From positions 1-64,000 of the forward strand of contig JAJIRX010000288.1 in assembly GCA_023853785.1 (NCBI GenBank): DNA of 64,000 nucleotides. Direction: 5' to 3'. The notes beneath the pieces are model-generated. The model saw only the letters and a program-made list of their open reading frames with translations, searched no databases and was not told the origin of the DNA. The number at the start of each line of letters is the position of its first letter. Positions within the stretch are counted from its first letter, which is position 1. This document shows, one piece after another, positions 21,904 through 32,950 of this stretch. The position numbers and the translations under genes are program-made. The stretch is from Psilocybe azurescens. Its lineage: Eukaryota > Basidiomycota > Agaricomycetes > Agaricales > Agrocybaceae.

Positions 21904-22213
21904 AATTATTTTGTGCTCTATGTAATATATAATGTTAGTTTAGCATGATTAAGACGAGCTCTGTATGTCATTCTTCAGAAGATTTATCATTCTCCTGTGA
22001 TCACTGTAGAAAAATTTGCAATTATTCCGTGCTCTATGCGATAGATAATGTTAGTTTGGCATAATTAAGACGAGCTTTGTATGTCATTCTTCAGAAGATT
22101 TACCATTCTCCTGTGCTCACTGTAGCAAAATTTGCAATTATTCCGTGCTCTATGTGATAGATAATGTTAGTTTGGCATAATTAAGACGAGCTCTGTATAT
22201 CATTATAGCAGAA
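21904..22213. repeat. Tandem repeat, period 116 bp, about 2.7 copies
   Basis: Units start at 21904, 22020 and 22136 (AATTATT...GTGCTCTATG...AATGTTAGTTT...TTAAGACGAGCT...CATTCTTCAGAAGATT). The third is truncated after GAGCTCTGTATATCATTA. The array fills the space between the 5' ends of the divergent alpha-kinase and integrase-core genes. Confidence 0.88.
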
Positions 22214-23439
22214 TTCACAATTATTTTGTGCCTTCTGTGATGACGAATACTGACTGTATTTGAAATTTCGGATGTTTCGGGCCTACTAATTTGACTACAC
22301 AGATATTCATCAATCTGAATTGTCCTGAATCGTTGACATCAATATCCACACATCGCTATTTAAAGAGCGCCAAATGTGTATATTTATAGTATCACAGAAG
22401 CGTGATATTTCCACCAGATGCCACAGAAAAACCAGTACAAGCCACTTCGTGAGTAATTTTATGATTTGTATTACTTTTGAAGTCATTACTTCAATGTTTA
22501 TTTAGCGCCCATTGAGGAAATTGCACCACACATCGAGGTCTTTACACGGCCCCCATTTTTTGGTCGGACTCCGGTCGGACTCCGTCGGACTTTCTATATT
22601 CAGAATGAAGATTTTTCTGGTCTAGGACAGCTGAAATTTTCCGGTGAGATTCCGGTGAGATTCCGGTGAATGTCCGACCGGACTACAAGTCCAACGGACT
22701 GTCCGGGTGGACTGTCCACTGGAATAATGCCAAACCAGCAGTCAAAGTCCAATGGAAATGACCGGACAGGACCAACGGTAGTCCATCGGAATCCCACCGG
22801 ACAAGACCAAGACCAATGGAAGTCCAATGGAAGTCCAATGGACAGCAAGCACAGAGGGTTGTTCATATTAGTATTAATAAAAAGAAAATATTAATAGAAA
22901 AATAGAACTTAGATTAATTAAAGAGACATCACACAAAGAACACAGTAGAGAGTATAGAGTCAATAGACTGATATATTTTTCTGAGTGTATATGGTCCTTA
23001 TCAACAGAATTCTGTATTTTGTTCAGTCCGTAGGGTGAGCGGTCCGATGTGACAAGTTCAAAGTCACATGACTCAAATGTTTGTGAACCCGTGGCGTGGA
23101 TTCATTTCTTCCCACCCTTCATCTTTTCCCTCCACCACCACCCACCTTTCCCCCTCTTCCCGCAGGCGGCTGTTCACGGCGAGGAACGAGTGCGGTGGGC
23201 CCCACCGGTAAGTCATCCGCTTCCCTATCGGAATGAGTCGGGCGCTAACGGATTACGCGGTAGGTTTCCCCCCAGCGGACCTGCATGGGGCTCACAACAC
23301 CTGCCGATATGTGAGCAGTGCCCAGCGCTCATGCATTCGAATGCCCCACTGACCCCCCTTCGCAGCGCCCGTCGTGTCGCCTTTCGCTGCGAATCCCATC
23401 TGCCCCCTGTCGCGAGCGCACGTGTCCTGTTGGACGGCC

Positions 23440-24010
23440 GCCGCTGCCCATTTTGCATATGGCACCCGCCCTGTCCCCTTTGGGCTGTCGCCTCCGTTTC
23501 GCATACGGCGCCCGTTCCTTCCCCTTCGGATCGTCATCCCCCCATTTCGCATGCGACAGCATATCATGCCCTCTCGCATGGCCGTTACCCTCCGTTTCGC
23601 ATACGGTGCCTGTTCCTTCCCCCTTCAGATCGTCATCCCCCATTTTGCATGCGATAGCATACCGTGCCCTCTCACACGGCCATCGCCCTCCGCTTCGCAT
23701 ACCGTGCCCATTCCTTCCCCTTCAGATCGTCATCCCCCCATTTTGCATGTGATAGCATACCGTGCCCTCTCGCATGGCCGTCGCCCTCTGTTTGGTATGC
23801 GGCACCCCATCCCTTCCCCTTCGGATCGTCATCCCCTCCCCCTGTTTGCATGCGATAGCACACCGTGCCCGCTTGCACGGCCGTTGCCCTCTGTTTCGCA
23901 TACAGCACCCACCCTGTCCCCTTTGGACCGCTGTCGCCCTCTGTTTCGCATGCAACACCCATCCCATCCCCTTTGGGTTGTCACCTGCCCCCGTTTTACA
24001 TGCTGTTGCC
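23440..24010. repeat. GC-rich minisatellite, period about 98 bp
   Basis: The word ATCGTCATCC recurs at 23530, 23629, 23726 and 23825 (steps of 99, 97 and 99 bp), each in the same context of CCCCATTT, GCATGCGA, CATACCGTGCCC, CATGGCCG and TTCGCATAC. More diverged units extend to about 24010 and back to about 23440. Open frames here on both strands are by-products of the repeat and not genes. Confidence 0.88.
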
Positions 24011-24294
24011 CTCTGTTTCACACCCACTCTGTCCAATTTTGTGGTGTAGCTACTTTCCTATACATACATGTCGTAGTTAGCTTTGTTATATACTATTTTC
24101 AAGCTCTCGGAATGTCTGGGTTAGCATAAAACAAAATTTCTGTCAGATTGGACTTAGAATATTTTTGAGAACTGCAGTTTCCGGTGAGAAAGGGCTTATG
24201 TAATGTCTGCCCAACTTGACAAGTTGCATAATCTGTTATCTCTTCCTTCATCCACCACCATCTAAGCTCATCCTAGTGACCTAGCTTCCTTACT

Positions 24295-25384
24295 ATGCCT
24301 CCCAAAGCTTCCAAGAACACTGCTACTGTCCCTAACTCCTCCCAAGACTCGTAGAAGCACCAGAAAGCGGGCCAGGGCTGCATCTGCTGTTGATGCCTCT
24401 GCTGCACCACCTACCAAGAAGGTTGCTGTTGGGGATGAAGAAGAGGAGACTGATGGTGGGATTGGTGAAGGTGAATCTGTTGGTATCAAGGGCAAGCCAG
24501 TCAAGCAAAACAAGTGAGAAAAATAAAATATTCCTGAATTTGCTGCTAAAATAAATTTGTTGACAGGAAACGTGCAGCAAAAAGGGAGAATGTGTATGTA
24601 TTTTTCAACTGGTAAATGCATGGATTATGATCTCATGTCTATGGGTGTCTCTATACGTCATGACCTGTAGAGGTCTGCCGGTATAGCCTAATCGATGCAT
24701 TTTCCTACTTCTTTTTGTTTTCTAAATTAACATAGCTGTGTACTCAAATATATTCTTATTATTAGGAAATCTAGTGGCAAACCTGCCAAGGCTGCAGCTC
24801 AAAAAGCAGCAGGACATCTTACTCTGTAAGAATATTTTCTATTTTATTATTTTTAGTTATTTATCAATTTCATCCAGAACAGAGAGTGTTCTTAAGGATA
24901 GTGGGGTTGCAAAGGCTCCACCTCCTAAGCCTGTTAAAGAGGCAATTCTGACATCTTCCATAGCTGCCAATCTCACTCTGTAGGAATTTTTCATTGTGAT
25001 ATCAATTTTAATAATTTATCAGTTTATTCCTATGTCATTCAGGACTGAGGACACTATTGTCCGAAAGCCTTTCTGAACTTGGTGTAATCCAGCTCCCACA
25101 GATGGGTCAGCTCCAAATTTAGTCATAACAGCAACAGCTTCTGATGGGACCACATATCAAAACAGGCATTTAATACTCAGGTAAATTTCTTTCTAGTCCT
25201 TGTAATTATTTATGTACTAATAGTATAACTGAAATAGGCCTGTGAGCAACTCAATGCATGGCTTGGTGGTTTTGACTCCATTCTCAAGAGAATGACACCT
25301 CAAAACTATAACTGGTTTATACATACCATGCTTTCTTATCACACATGGAAGGTTCTTCAACGACAAGCTAAAAAGGAGGAGTGA
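24295..25384 (+). pseudogene. Remnant transposase (first and last exons), KDZ-like C-terminus
   Basis: The N-terminal exon starts MPPKASKNTATVPNSS and, after a one-base shift, reads RRSTRKRARAASAVDAS and an acidic stretch GDEEEETDGG. Small exons KRAAKREN, KSSGKPAKAAAQKAAGHLTL and AKAPPPKPVKEAIL follow, separated by introns of 60-100 bp. The last exons read KQAFNTQ spliced to ACEQLNAWLGGFDSILKRMT, YNWFIHTMLSYHT and QRQAKKEE, stop at 25384. That tail resembles the C-terminus of fungal KDZ-superfamily (Kyakuja/Dileera/Zisupton) transposases, as I recall the family. The whole catalytic middle is absent. The source protein would have bound the element ends and moved the element. Confidence 0.6.
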
Positions 25385-27678
25385 CAGTCACTGATCAGCT
25401 GGAAGCAGATGGCAATGATGATGATAACTAGGATAAATAAATGGCACATAAAGATATAACATGTATATGTAGACTATGGTAGATAGAAGTTGAAAACCTC
25501 TCTGGATATGGTAATTGGATTTCTTCAATAAAGTCTGTAATTAAACCAATAACAGTCCAGTGGATATCCACTGGACTCCACTGGACAGAGCACTCTTGGA
25601 TCTGATCTAATTAAATGCTGAGAGTCCGGTGGAAGTCCATTGGAAGTCCATTGGAAGTCCAACGGACTGGACAGTCCGGCCAGTCCACCTGTTTTCTGTC
25701 TTGAAGTGACTTGACCGGACTTTGACCGAATTTGGCCGGACTCTGACCGGACTGGTACCGAGTTTGTGGAGTCCAACGGAATCCGTTGGACTACCAATGG
25801 ACTGTCCATTGGAATTGGCTGGGTCCGGTGAAAGTCCGTTGGAGTCCAACGGAAAATGGGGGCACTGTAAAGTACACCACACATCCTGTCATATTGGAAA
25901 ATGCGTAAAACTGATGTTGAAGTTGTCCAACTTCTCCGAGAAGAGCACATCAATACGGCAATATATGGTATTGGGTACGGAGCTCTTTTATTTCTTAATA
26001 AATTTATGTTCTGATCTCAGCTATTATGACTTGTATGCATGCAGATTAACTTCATACAAGGCCATACGGAAGAGACTGGGACTACTTTCAACAAGACAAC
26101 AAGATCACACTGTGGAAAGTATCCGGGACAGTATGATCATTTTAAAAAACGTTTCCCAAAGGCTGGTGCTCGTGATATGGGCACACTTCTATTTCACCAC
26201 TTTGGATTGCTTGTACCTCGGTGTGTTATTCCTGCGTATTTTCCATATGATATGTATGTGTACTGATATATTCTATATGACTGTAGTGACCTTATCGTTG
26301 TTTATTTTCGAGTGTGGGAGCCAGAACTTATCAGAGAACGCAAAGCTCGGCGTCTACGACGTAGGCATTTCTGGGCTGCTGGTGTCAATGATATGATTGC
26401 CATTGATCAACATGATAAATGGAAGCATTTTGGACTGGCTCTCCACAATGGAGGTGATCTGTTTGATGGACTGATTCACTGGTATAAGATATGGTGGACA
26501 AACAGTAATCCAAAGTTGATAGCATCATACTACTTGGATGTTATTGAAAGGGAAAAATGTGAGCCTTAAATCGGACCCCAGCTTAATTAACTCACAGGTA
26601 GGTTAACCAGGTATTCCACTAATTACCCAAAGCGACCCTGGATCTGAAAATTATGGTGTTGCAAATGTACAGACAACATTGAGGCACCTACATGATCCTA
26701 GCTTAGTTGGTACCATTCAACACCGTTGGATGCGTCAGAAAAAAACATCAAGCCAGAAATTTCTTGGTCTCAGTTACGAAGTCGCTTCACTCCTGGATTT
26801 GAAAATCTACTCGACTTTGGGGCTAATAATGGATTATATGATATTAACCGCCCTCTTGATGCATAAGTATTTCTATCAATGTCTTTTTTGACCTAATAAT
26901 TACAGTCAGGCGTGCAGACTTGTTTTCCGCTGGATTTTCATCCCATTCTTGCAGACTGAACTCGATGCATGGACAGATATGGTTAATAACACCCGAAAGC
27001 GAGCAGATCAAAATAAGATACTCCCCATGGCATTCCTAAACATATCCATTCATATCCTGAACGATATGGCTGCTTGGACTTTAAGGTATGAGTGCAACTT
27101 GGTGATCTTTGTGTACTCAACAACTCTTGTCTTTAGGTTCATGTTGGTCAAGAAGCAATTGACCAAGTCAGACAAATTTTTGCACCACCAGATGATCCAG
27201 TTTTGAGCTTGTACCCCCCGAATTTGGAAGATATGCTAACATCCTTTATTAGAGCATGGGTAATCCCATTGTGACTTCAGACAACATCTGGGATGTCTAC
27301 TCAGAGCTTCTGCATCGCTTTGAAAACCTTGATGATGCTGTAGACTTCATAGAAGAATGTCAAGTATATCTTCAAGCCATGGATATCCAAACCAGTGAAG
27401 AGGAGAAAATGTAAATAAACCAGCTGGAAAAGAGCTTCTCGGTGGACCGGATGATCCTGCAATAGATGGTAGCTACTACATGGGTGGTGTGAACAATGGT
27501 CACGGATTAGGTTGGCTACATTAAAATCTCTGTTAATATTTGGATTTCTGATCATTTTACCAGATACCGTCACTGTGAGGAGCTGGATAAGATGGAAAAT
27601 AATGATGACAAGTTTGAGATTGATGAGGTTGAATTTACAGATGAGGAGTATGAAGACGAGAGGCTGGATGACTGGTAG

Positions 27679-28336
27679 ACTATGCTATGTAGGTACCAAA
27701 GTTTATTGGGTTTAAGCAAGGGATTATATCTGGTTTTACTATTATCTGGCTCAAAGTAAGAAATGTAAACTAATGAAATAATATTAGTGATACTATGAGA
27801 TCTATATTATGCACTCCTCATGAGCAATGCACCGTCTACATTTGAATGTGAGTCGGAATTTGTGTTTTGAGGACAAGTCCAGCGAAGCGCTTGGACCGGC
27901 CCGGCTGGCGGGCGGTATTACTACTGGGGCTTGACTGGGGCTTCAACGGCGCACAAACTGTACGGTCATTATGGTTGCTTCAACACTTGCATAAAGCTAC
28001 TCACAGTATATACTAGTAGTACCTAAATTTATTTATTGGCCTTGTATCGGCACATAGCATCTACAATAAAATACTGAATGGCTCTGAACTAGGGCGGGTA
28101 CCAGTGTCAGAGGTCTTTGCTTGCCAAGTTATCGCCAAGAATGCTCGGCTTGACAACCCGATGATATTTGGCAATGGCTTTAAAGGCTTGACAGTCTCGC
28201 TTTCCATAGATATCTGTATAAATCTAATTCTTATTATTTATTGTATAGTTTATGTAAATTTCTAAGCAGTAGGCATTGCCCGACTCCCTCAATAGTGTAC
28301 TCCTAAACTAATTCCCCTTTTGTGCGCACACCACCC
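27679..28336. other. Intergenic with dispersed-repeat copy 2
   Basis: About 28160-28215 matches 9714-9770 in inverse orientation. A GC-rich patch at 27890-27960 (CCGGCCCGGCTGGCGGGCGG) interrupts AT-rich sequence. No gene recognised. Confidence 0.5.
28160..28215 (-). repeat. Dispersed repeat, copy 2
   Basis: Reverse complement of the 9714-9770 repeat: GATATCTATGGAAAGCGAGA followed by TGTCAAGCC and AAAGCC. The remaining sequence toward 28131 diverges. Confidence 0.7.
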
Positions 28337-29430
28337 ATGACCTCATCGAGAAAAGGAAAAGCAGGTTGGAAGGCGAAGGGTAAAAGCTTGCCCCCACAAG
28401 TGACTCGGAAAAGGAAGATACAAAGGAAGACACGAAAGTGGCTAAAAAATAAGTTGAGGTTGCCGCTGCAAGTGATGGCAAAACTAGAGTTGAGTCGGTA
28501 ACCTTGTTTAGAGACTAGGATCTGCCTTAATAACCTCGCGTTAAGCTGGGATGACGTGATGCTTTCGAAAAGCTTGCTCGCCGCTATCCTCAAAAATAGG
28601 GATATTAAACAAGGCCTTTATCCAGGTACAGGAGCCCATACATCATTGAAAGAGGGGGAGGTCAGAAGAAGACTTACTGGCAGTGGAAGCTTGCCAAGAT
28701 TCTCTTTAAAGACCACCCGGATTACCTGGAGGCGTGTTCTTATGCACTTGCAGCAGCAGCTCCGGAGAAAAGGGGGCATCTGCGACCAAGTTATGAAACC
28801 AGTGGGGTGAAAAGATAAAGAGCCGCCTTATAAAGTGAGTCGTGACTACGGAATGCTCCTTTATCACAGAATACGATTACTTTACCGTAGAATGGCCAAA
28901 ATTGCTGCGGAGTATAATAAGGAAATGGGCGAGAATGGAGCAGGGATTACCAACGAGGAGATTGACATGTCACTGGATAACGTCTTTATGAACAAGTGGG
29001 GTACGTCAACACAGTTATGATCTTGAGGTATAACTACTCACACACTCAATCTTTCCAGCTGCAGTCTAGGAGGCATGCCCTTGGTACTGGGAAATGAATG
29101 CACTCATGGCAGATCGCCCAAACCTCAATCCAACTGGGGTTGGTCATAGCGGAACCGATATTGACATGTCCATTCTTGAAACAGTCGTTCTTCTCGATAC
29201 CGAGGGCGACACATTCTCTGAGGGCTTCCCAAAGGACTTCTTGAATGATGAAATTGCTCCGGAAATTGATGCTGGTAAACGATAGCACAGGGGAGAAGGA
29301 GGGTGAGAAGGATGATATTTCAGAAGTCAAAGAGGAGAAATCGAGCATCAGCACAAAGAGAAAGGCAGTTGAGATTTTGGGGAGCAGTCCGAAGACTCTA
29401 GCACGCACTGAAACATAGAAAACCAGCACA
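28337..29430 (+). pseudogene. Relic of a transposon-associated DNA-binding-type protein (SANT/Myb-like layout)
   Basis: A lysine-rich head (MTSSRKGKAGWKAKGK) is followed, after a break, by WDDVMLSKSLLAAILKNRDI. Then comes KTYWQWKLAKILFKDHPDYL in the next frame because the G5 run at 28654-28658 is one short. ITNEEIDMSLDNVFMNKW ends at a GT donor near 28998, and a 58-bp intron leads to CPWYWEMNALMADRPNLNPT and VGHSGTDIDMSI. The C-terminal part (EVKEEKSSISTKRKAVEILG) is charged and disordered. The order of tryptophan-rich and IDMS/RPNLNPTG blocks matches a common agaric family of short DNA-binding-like proteins near transposons; my recall of that family is not precise. Several stops make it non-functional. 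Confidence 0.5.
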
Positions 29431-32400
29431 TCAACAAAGTGTCCTAAGCTTGCAGGATTTAGTACGCCGTGTCTGCAGAAGAAAACGCTCGCCAGAAGGA
29501 GTTTGATCTCGACTGAATAGCTTGTATGGGTACCTGAACCTGCGCCATGATCTGTGCAAGGGGTATGGCTAGAGAAGAGATAGAACGACTGGTGGGTTGG
29601 AGTTGTTTGCGTTCTGGGAGGACAATAGCCCTACCTATCGCCGGAAGGAACAAAAAGATAACGATACATTGTTAAGAAAAAAAAGGAGGTCTAAAATAGG
29701 ATAGAATTTTATACAAGGTATAATGATTCCAGACCCGGCAACGCCAATACCCACCTACTCGACTTGCACCAGAACGCCTGCCACGGATCTGGAGGTAGTA
29801 AACTGAGTCTTGTGGTACGGCCAGTCCAATATTTAGGATGGATCAGTACTGACGCGTTCGAAGGCAGTGGTAGGTTGTAGACGTTTCAAGCCCTGAGCCT
29901 GGATCGCAGGTAGCGGTGTCCGTGAGAACGTGGTGGAGAAACATTGTCATGAACTTGAGCGTCGAGGATTTTCTCCAACTGCGCGATTGTTCGTCCGTGA
30001 TTAGATCACCAGAGCCGGAGCCGGTAGGACTAACTCTCGAGGTGGAAGAGGCAGCAGCGACAACGAATGTAGAGGTAGTGGTAGCCTCATGATATCATAG
30101 ACCCCTCCTGTCAGGCTTTCCTTCCTCATCACTCTAGCTTCCAGTTCCCGTCACGACGGCTGACACGTTCTTCCATAGGATCAGCAACTTGCGCTGCGTC
30201 TTCTTTGAACGAGACTCATAGCGAATGAAGCCTTGAATTTAGGTAGGGCGGCCAGTGCTGGAGAAGGAATCTAACTCGGGTTGCGTAGGCCCGCAACAGG
30301 CGAAAGCAGCATTGATAGTTTGGGAGTTAGCAATAGGAACCACAGCGGCGATGGCGATACACAAGTTGGGGGCCAGATACCTTGATGAAGGGTGGTCAAA
30401 TTGGGTGATCTTGGCACGAGGGGCCGCGCGTGGTTGACTCACAATCACCATCAGCCTCAAGTGCGGTAGTTGAGGGTGGCATGGAGGGGCAAACGGGTAT
30501 TGACTACAGCCAGTGGCCGTAGGAGCCCCGTTCTAGTGGGACCAAGAGACAGAGTCGTTATAGTTGACCGTGAAGTTTACTTGAGGCGGTGGCTGTGAAT
30601 AGGAGTAGTGCTGGTAGCCCTCACTCGTGCCTACCCATGCACGAGACCTCTCCATTTTCATCCCATTTCGATGTCTTCATCCAACTCTAGCGCAGGCTCA
30701 GAAGACAGATATGGCCATGATTTCGAGGGTCCGTTATGATGAGCGATGTTTCTTGGTTCTGACACTGAATTTATCTCGATGATTGGGAATTGCGTAGCAA
30801 TTGAGGCATGAACCTGAATCCAGCCCGAACCTGACTAGCGTCGGATTCAAATTTCGAAAATAATGAGAACCGAACGTACAAGGTTCAGCTCTGGGTGACC
30901 CTGAAACGAACTAATGGATTGAATGTCATAAATCCCTTGATTATGTGGTTAAAATTCTCTTTTTTAAATATTATAGCAGAGTGGGCGAAGATCAAATAGA
31001 ACTTACTTTTCCGACTCGTCAAAGGCATAGCTCCAGAGTCGTCCAGCTCGCATTATCAGCAACGGGGGCGTGAGGCGGAGCACCGTCGCCTCACACCCCG
31101 CTTTGTGGGGGCGCACAGTCACAGTCCCTCGGCGGCTTTGGGCCTCACGGAGCAGGCCTCGGCCTCTCCAACGCCCACAATCACAATCACACCAACGCCA
31201 ACACGTAGTAACGGTCCCATGGGCGGGGCAAGAGCGGGGCAACGGCACCGAGGAAGAGCACTTCGGGATCGATGAGCCGTGAAAGGACGCATATGTGCAC
31301 ATCACGCAGGACATCGTACTGTTGGACGAGACGCACGAAGCTGTGGCGGCAGGCGCAGCACTGGTGCGGGATCACCGCTGTCACTGCGTCTGCATCGACC
31401 CCTCCTCCTCTCTCTTCCCATCCACACCCTCCTCCGCATCTTCCTCCTCCACCAAAATCACCCTCGTCCTGCCCTCCACAGGCATACAACCCCCTGCTCC
31501 TGCGCGAGCTCCCCAACCGCTCCCGGTGTGCTCCCGCTTTTATATATGCGCTCTACACCGTGCGCCCTATCCAGGAGAACGGGATGATTACGCCGTACCC
31601 CGCGATTATTACGGGCTCGGGCGGCATATTTGAGGGGTCTGCTGAATGGGTATGCGTGTTGGGAATGCCGTGCACGTACGTGCATTTTCTGAGTAGGGGA
31701 GCTGAGGGTGAGGGTGGTAGAGGGAAGGGAAATGGAAATGAGCGGGAGGAGAGGAGGGAGGAGGAGGAGGAGGAGGAGGAGGAGGCTCTTGACGCGCCAA
31801 TGGGTGGACGGGAAGCGCGCTTCATGCGCAGCAGGCGCCGTCCGAACGATTGTACGTACGCCTTGCGTCTATATGATAGCAAAAGTCGATGCTGACTTTG
31901 TTGCCCTTGCCCGAAGTCGTTCGTACCATACTCCCGGTCGCCCCAACGGCGCATTGCGCATGAGGTGCTGATCTAGGTGCGCACTTCCCAGATCATGTCG
32001 GTCGTGTTCGGAAGTGGAGGAAAGTTGTATTAGACTTCAACCTCGGCCTTGACCGTCACCATTTTCTCCGTATGTTCCAGGCTCATGTATAGGCATGAAG
32101 AACTATTGGCTGAAAATAATGAGTACCCGGCTAATACTCCATCGCTCTCAGTACAAGTGCTCAGGTGGTGGTATTGCGGTTGTAGAGAGTCGACATTTCT
32201 GTGGATATGTGTCACGGACGTATATGCATATGTTTATTATATGTTTATTTTCCTGTCCATCTTCTCCGTCCAGTCGCGAGAGTCTAGACTTCGGAAGTTG
32301 TGGACTATGTGAATGCCATCCCAGTGAAGCGTTCCGCATATCGAATTATTACTATAGTTTCAATGAGAAAAACCCATTATGATTCTTATTCCTGACTCAG

Positions 32401-32683
32401 ATAAAATGAATCGCAGTGTGGTATACCTTCTGGAAATATACCCCGTCCACTCTCTCATTCTCAATGAGACTAACCGAACCAGCTCCCAGATGCACGCAGC
32501 ATGCTACGCATTGTGACTATCATTCAAAACAGTAAGTAAACTTAGAGACAGTAAAGAACTACATAATAAGTACGTAAGTAAAGTAAGATAAAAAAGCCTG
32601 AGAACGAATAAAATTCTATCTGCAAGTCAGTATGCAATGACGTACGCATGTATCACAATCTGACTGTGAAGCAATGATACGAA
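29431..32683. other. Long stretch without a recognised gene
   Basis: 29431-31000 shows only short frames. 31000-31970 is GC-rich and open in several frames, for example 31272-31895 plus with 207 codons, which contains APAFIYALYTVRPIQENGMI and a purine GAG run at 31744-31782. It may be an exon of an unknown gene, but no domain is recognised. 31970-32683 shows nothing. Confidence 0.4.
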
Positions 32684-32880
32684 GAGGGGAAAGGAAAATG
32701 AAGCAATGAAGCTTGAAGCGGCGACAATCAGCTTAGCAAGCACAGCGTACCAGAAGCGACAAGCAAGACAAAAAAGAAAAACCCCACCAGCGCTCCGCCA
32801 CCTCAAATTCGCGTCGCCTCATAACCACCCACATCTCTATCCCCGCCATCCCTCCCTGCCACCTCACCCCTCGACACCGG
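32684..32880 (+). repeat. Dispersed repeat B, copy 1
   Basis: Begins GAATGAAGCAATGAAGCTTG-like sequence, then CCACCTCAAATT and GTCGCCTCA, ending in a pyrimidine-rich run with CACCTCACCCCTC. The same order occurs at 46061-46275 in the same orientation at roughly 80% identity. It lies just beyond the 3' end of the first transporter copy. Confidence 0.75.
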
Positions 32881-32950
32881 ATTCTAAAGCTCAGTCAACT
32901 TCAACACCGGCATCATAGGCTCAAGAAATAGTCCAAACTAATGAGCCGCC

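Larger units (their letters stand above)
22535..25874 (+). mobile_element. 3.34-kb TIR DNA transposon, internally deleted, inserted in the integrase-core gene
   Basis: Flanked by a perfect 11-bp duplication CACCACACATC (22524-22534 and 25875-25885). The left end reads GAGGTCTTTACACGGCCCCC; the right end, reverse-complemented, reads TACTTTACAGTGCCCCCATT. The shared core is CTTTACA..GCCCCCATTTT. Both subterminal zones (22556-22860 and 25550-25860) are packed with GGACT/AGTCC words such as AGTCCAATGG and GTCCGGT in both orientations, as in elements whose transposase binds arrays of short sites. Inside are a 98-bp minisatellite and the first and last exons of a transposase. The middle of the transposase is missing, so the copy is non-autonomous. 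Confidence 0.85.
22418..27678 (+). pseudogene. Integrase-core (DDE) protein of the basidiomycete type, split by a transposon
   Basis: The start at 22418 gives MPQKNQYKPL. After a short intron (donor near 22449, acceptor near 22505) the next exon reads PPIEEIAPHI, where a 3.34-kb transposon intervenes; 25886 onward continues LSYWKMRKTDVEVVQLLREE in frame. Then come GLTSYKAIRKRLGLLSTRQQ, FPKAGARDMGTLLFHHF, YFRVWEPELIRERKARRLRR, HFWAAGVNDMIAIDQHDKWK (first Asp), QSDPGSENYG (second Asp) and HDPSLVGTIQHRWMR. TELDAWTDMVNNTRKR follows (candidate Glu), then DGSYYMGGVNNGHGLG and an acidic C-terminus ending DERLDDW at 27678. The order matches a large agaric family of retrovirus-like integrase core proteins whose function is not known. 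Frameshifts lie at A7 (26739-26745), C4 (27023-27026) and near 27250. Introns are about 50-70 bp. It is divergent from the alpha-kinase gene. Confidence 0.78.

Noticed and set aside
23049..24129. Long open frames on both strands (up to 251 codons)
   Set aside because: They lie in the 98-bp minisatellite; frames without stops come from the repeat and GC content, and all show the same word repeated.
31272..31895. 207-codon plus-strand frame considered as a gene
   Set aside because: Three overlapping frames are equally open, the end is a GAG repeat and no domain is recognisable; kept only as an unclassified stretch.
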